The notes under the pieces were generated by a model that saw only the letters and a program-made list of their open reading frames with translations, was not told the origin of the DNA and did no database searches. DNA of 64,000 nt from the NCBI RefSeq assembly GCF_000485595.1, contig NW_014577373.1:103622-167621 (forward strand), read 5' to 3'. The DNA comes from Priapulus caudatus. Lineage: Eukaryota; Priapulida; Priapulimorpha; Priapulimorphida; Priapulidae. The position numbers were made by a program, and so were the translations under genes. Below are positions 63,301-64,000 of this stretch, in pieces (the stretch's first letter is position 1; every line of letters starts with the position of its first letter).

Positions 63301-64000
63301 AACATACACTCTGTTGTACTCACTTGTCTGACTCGGTGAGAAGATGAATTGCGCAACGAACACTACAGCTGATGGGTTTAGGCGAATGGATTGCCAGGTG
63401 CACTTACTGTTTTGATTTAGGCAAGTAAAGCATTGTTTCTTGTTGCGATTGACATTCTCAGAATTCTGCTCTCCAGTTAAACCACACGTACACACCACGC
63501 GCGGACAGCGCACATGCACACACAACCCGACGACACACACACACACGCGCGCGCGTACACACGCAACGGCACGCGGGCACACGCAGTATGGACACACGCA
63601 CACGTTAAACATGTGACACTTGGCATTCAGCAGAGAGGTAATATCGCTTGCGTAATCATGGCGTGTACGTGTCGCAAGTGCTCTGTGTGAGATGGCATGT
63701 CTGGACGCGTAGCCTAGGCGGTCTTCGTCCGAACCGGTCGCGTGCCACGAGCCTTAATTTTTATGTGTGGCCAAGGCGGGCCACAAGCGCGACAGTTTCA
63801 TGTGGCCCGACGCCGCTTTCAGTGGGCCATGTGCACCGAGGCCACCGTTAAAGTCGAGCCCTGTTAAATTATTTCAAAATTTTCTGGGGGCTGCCCCCCA
63901 CCCCCTCGCACTGGCATGCCTTAACGACACGCGGGCCTGCCTGGGCAGCTAAAGTTTAATTGCCCCCGCCCCGAGCTGTCCATACAATTTCATTCCGGCA
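63301..64000. other. No gene recognised; CA tract and G/C repeat
   Basis: A CA/CGCG tract at about 63480-63605, and TTTTCTGGGGGCTGCCCCCC at about 63880 like the core of the hAT-like element at 14067-14477. Frames at the end resemble no known protein. Confidence 0.5.

Noticed and set aside
62288-63339. Pro/His/Leu-rich frames that could pass for a secreted repetitive protein
   Set aside because: All three plus frames are open only in patches and shift at unit indels; this is a minisatellite.

Overview
This window looks like nuclear DNA of an invertebrate animal, probably marine. Its genes are split into many short GT-AG exons with human-like protein families. Noncoding DNA is packed with microsatellites, minisatellites and small inverted-repeat transposons. 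Interstitial telomere-like tracts are TTAGGG, the ancestral metazoan hexamer, which argues against most insects and nematodes. The phylum cannot be fixed. Two 10-N gaps (15464-15473 and 26445-26454) show this is a scaffold of three contigs.

Five protein-coding loci were recognised by rebuilding exons by eye. (1) 2988-7445 (+): a DCN1-like neddylation co-E3 (DCUN1D1/2 type), complete except for the exon carrying the first Met. (2) 17101-19061 (+): five in-frame exons from the middle of a cullin-1; the rest of the gene is absent. (3) 21505-45019 (+): a testis-specific-kinase-like kinase (TESK1/2), 13 coding exons joining to an 800-residue reading frame. (4) 24668-26219 (+): three exons of the PH domain of an ORP10/ORP11-type oxysterol-binding-protein-related gene, lying inside the first TESK intron. 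(5) 51973-56023 (-): GDP-D-glucose phosphorylase (GDPGP1), ten exons, lacking only the N-terminal exon(s). DCN1 proteins neddylate cullins, so loci 1 and 2 belong to one pathway. TESK acts on the actin cytoskeleton, GDPGP1 in nucleotide-sugar quality control, and ORPs in lipid transport. I see no operon-like or functional cluster beyond the DCN1/cullin coincidence.

Layout: 1-2987, 146-bp satellite and AT-rich flank; 2988-7445, DCUN1D; 7446-17100, repeats, fold-back elements and hairpins; 17101-19061, cullin fragment then a 26-bp minisatellite; 19491-21504, upstream of TESK; 21505-45019, TESK with many intronic repeats and the nested ORP fragment; 45020-51972, 3' repeat array, sparse DNA and a 1.24-kb TTAA-flanked element; 51973-56023, GDPGP1; 56024-64000, fold-backs, hAT-like ends and a large minisatellite.

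Three patterns stand out. First, several TESK exons have echoes: short tandem or nearby copies of exon ends, including splice sites, in the adjacent intron. Second, fold-back elements with perfect 9-10 bp target-site duplications carry telomere-like TTAGGG cores. Third, ultra-short (28-47 bp) palindromic hairpins are flanked by 7-8 bp direct repeats, as if mobilised. All calls are from reading the sequence; no search or structure program was run.
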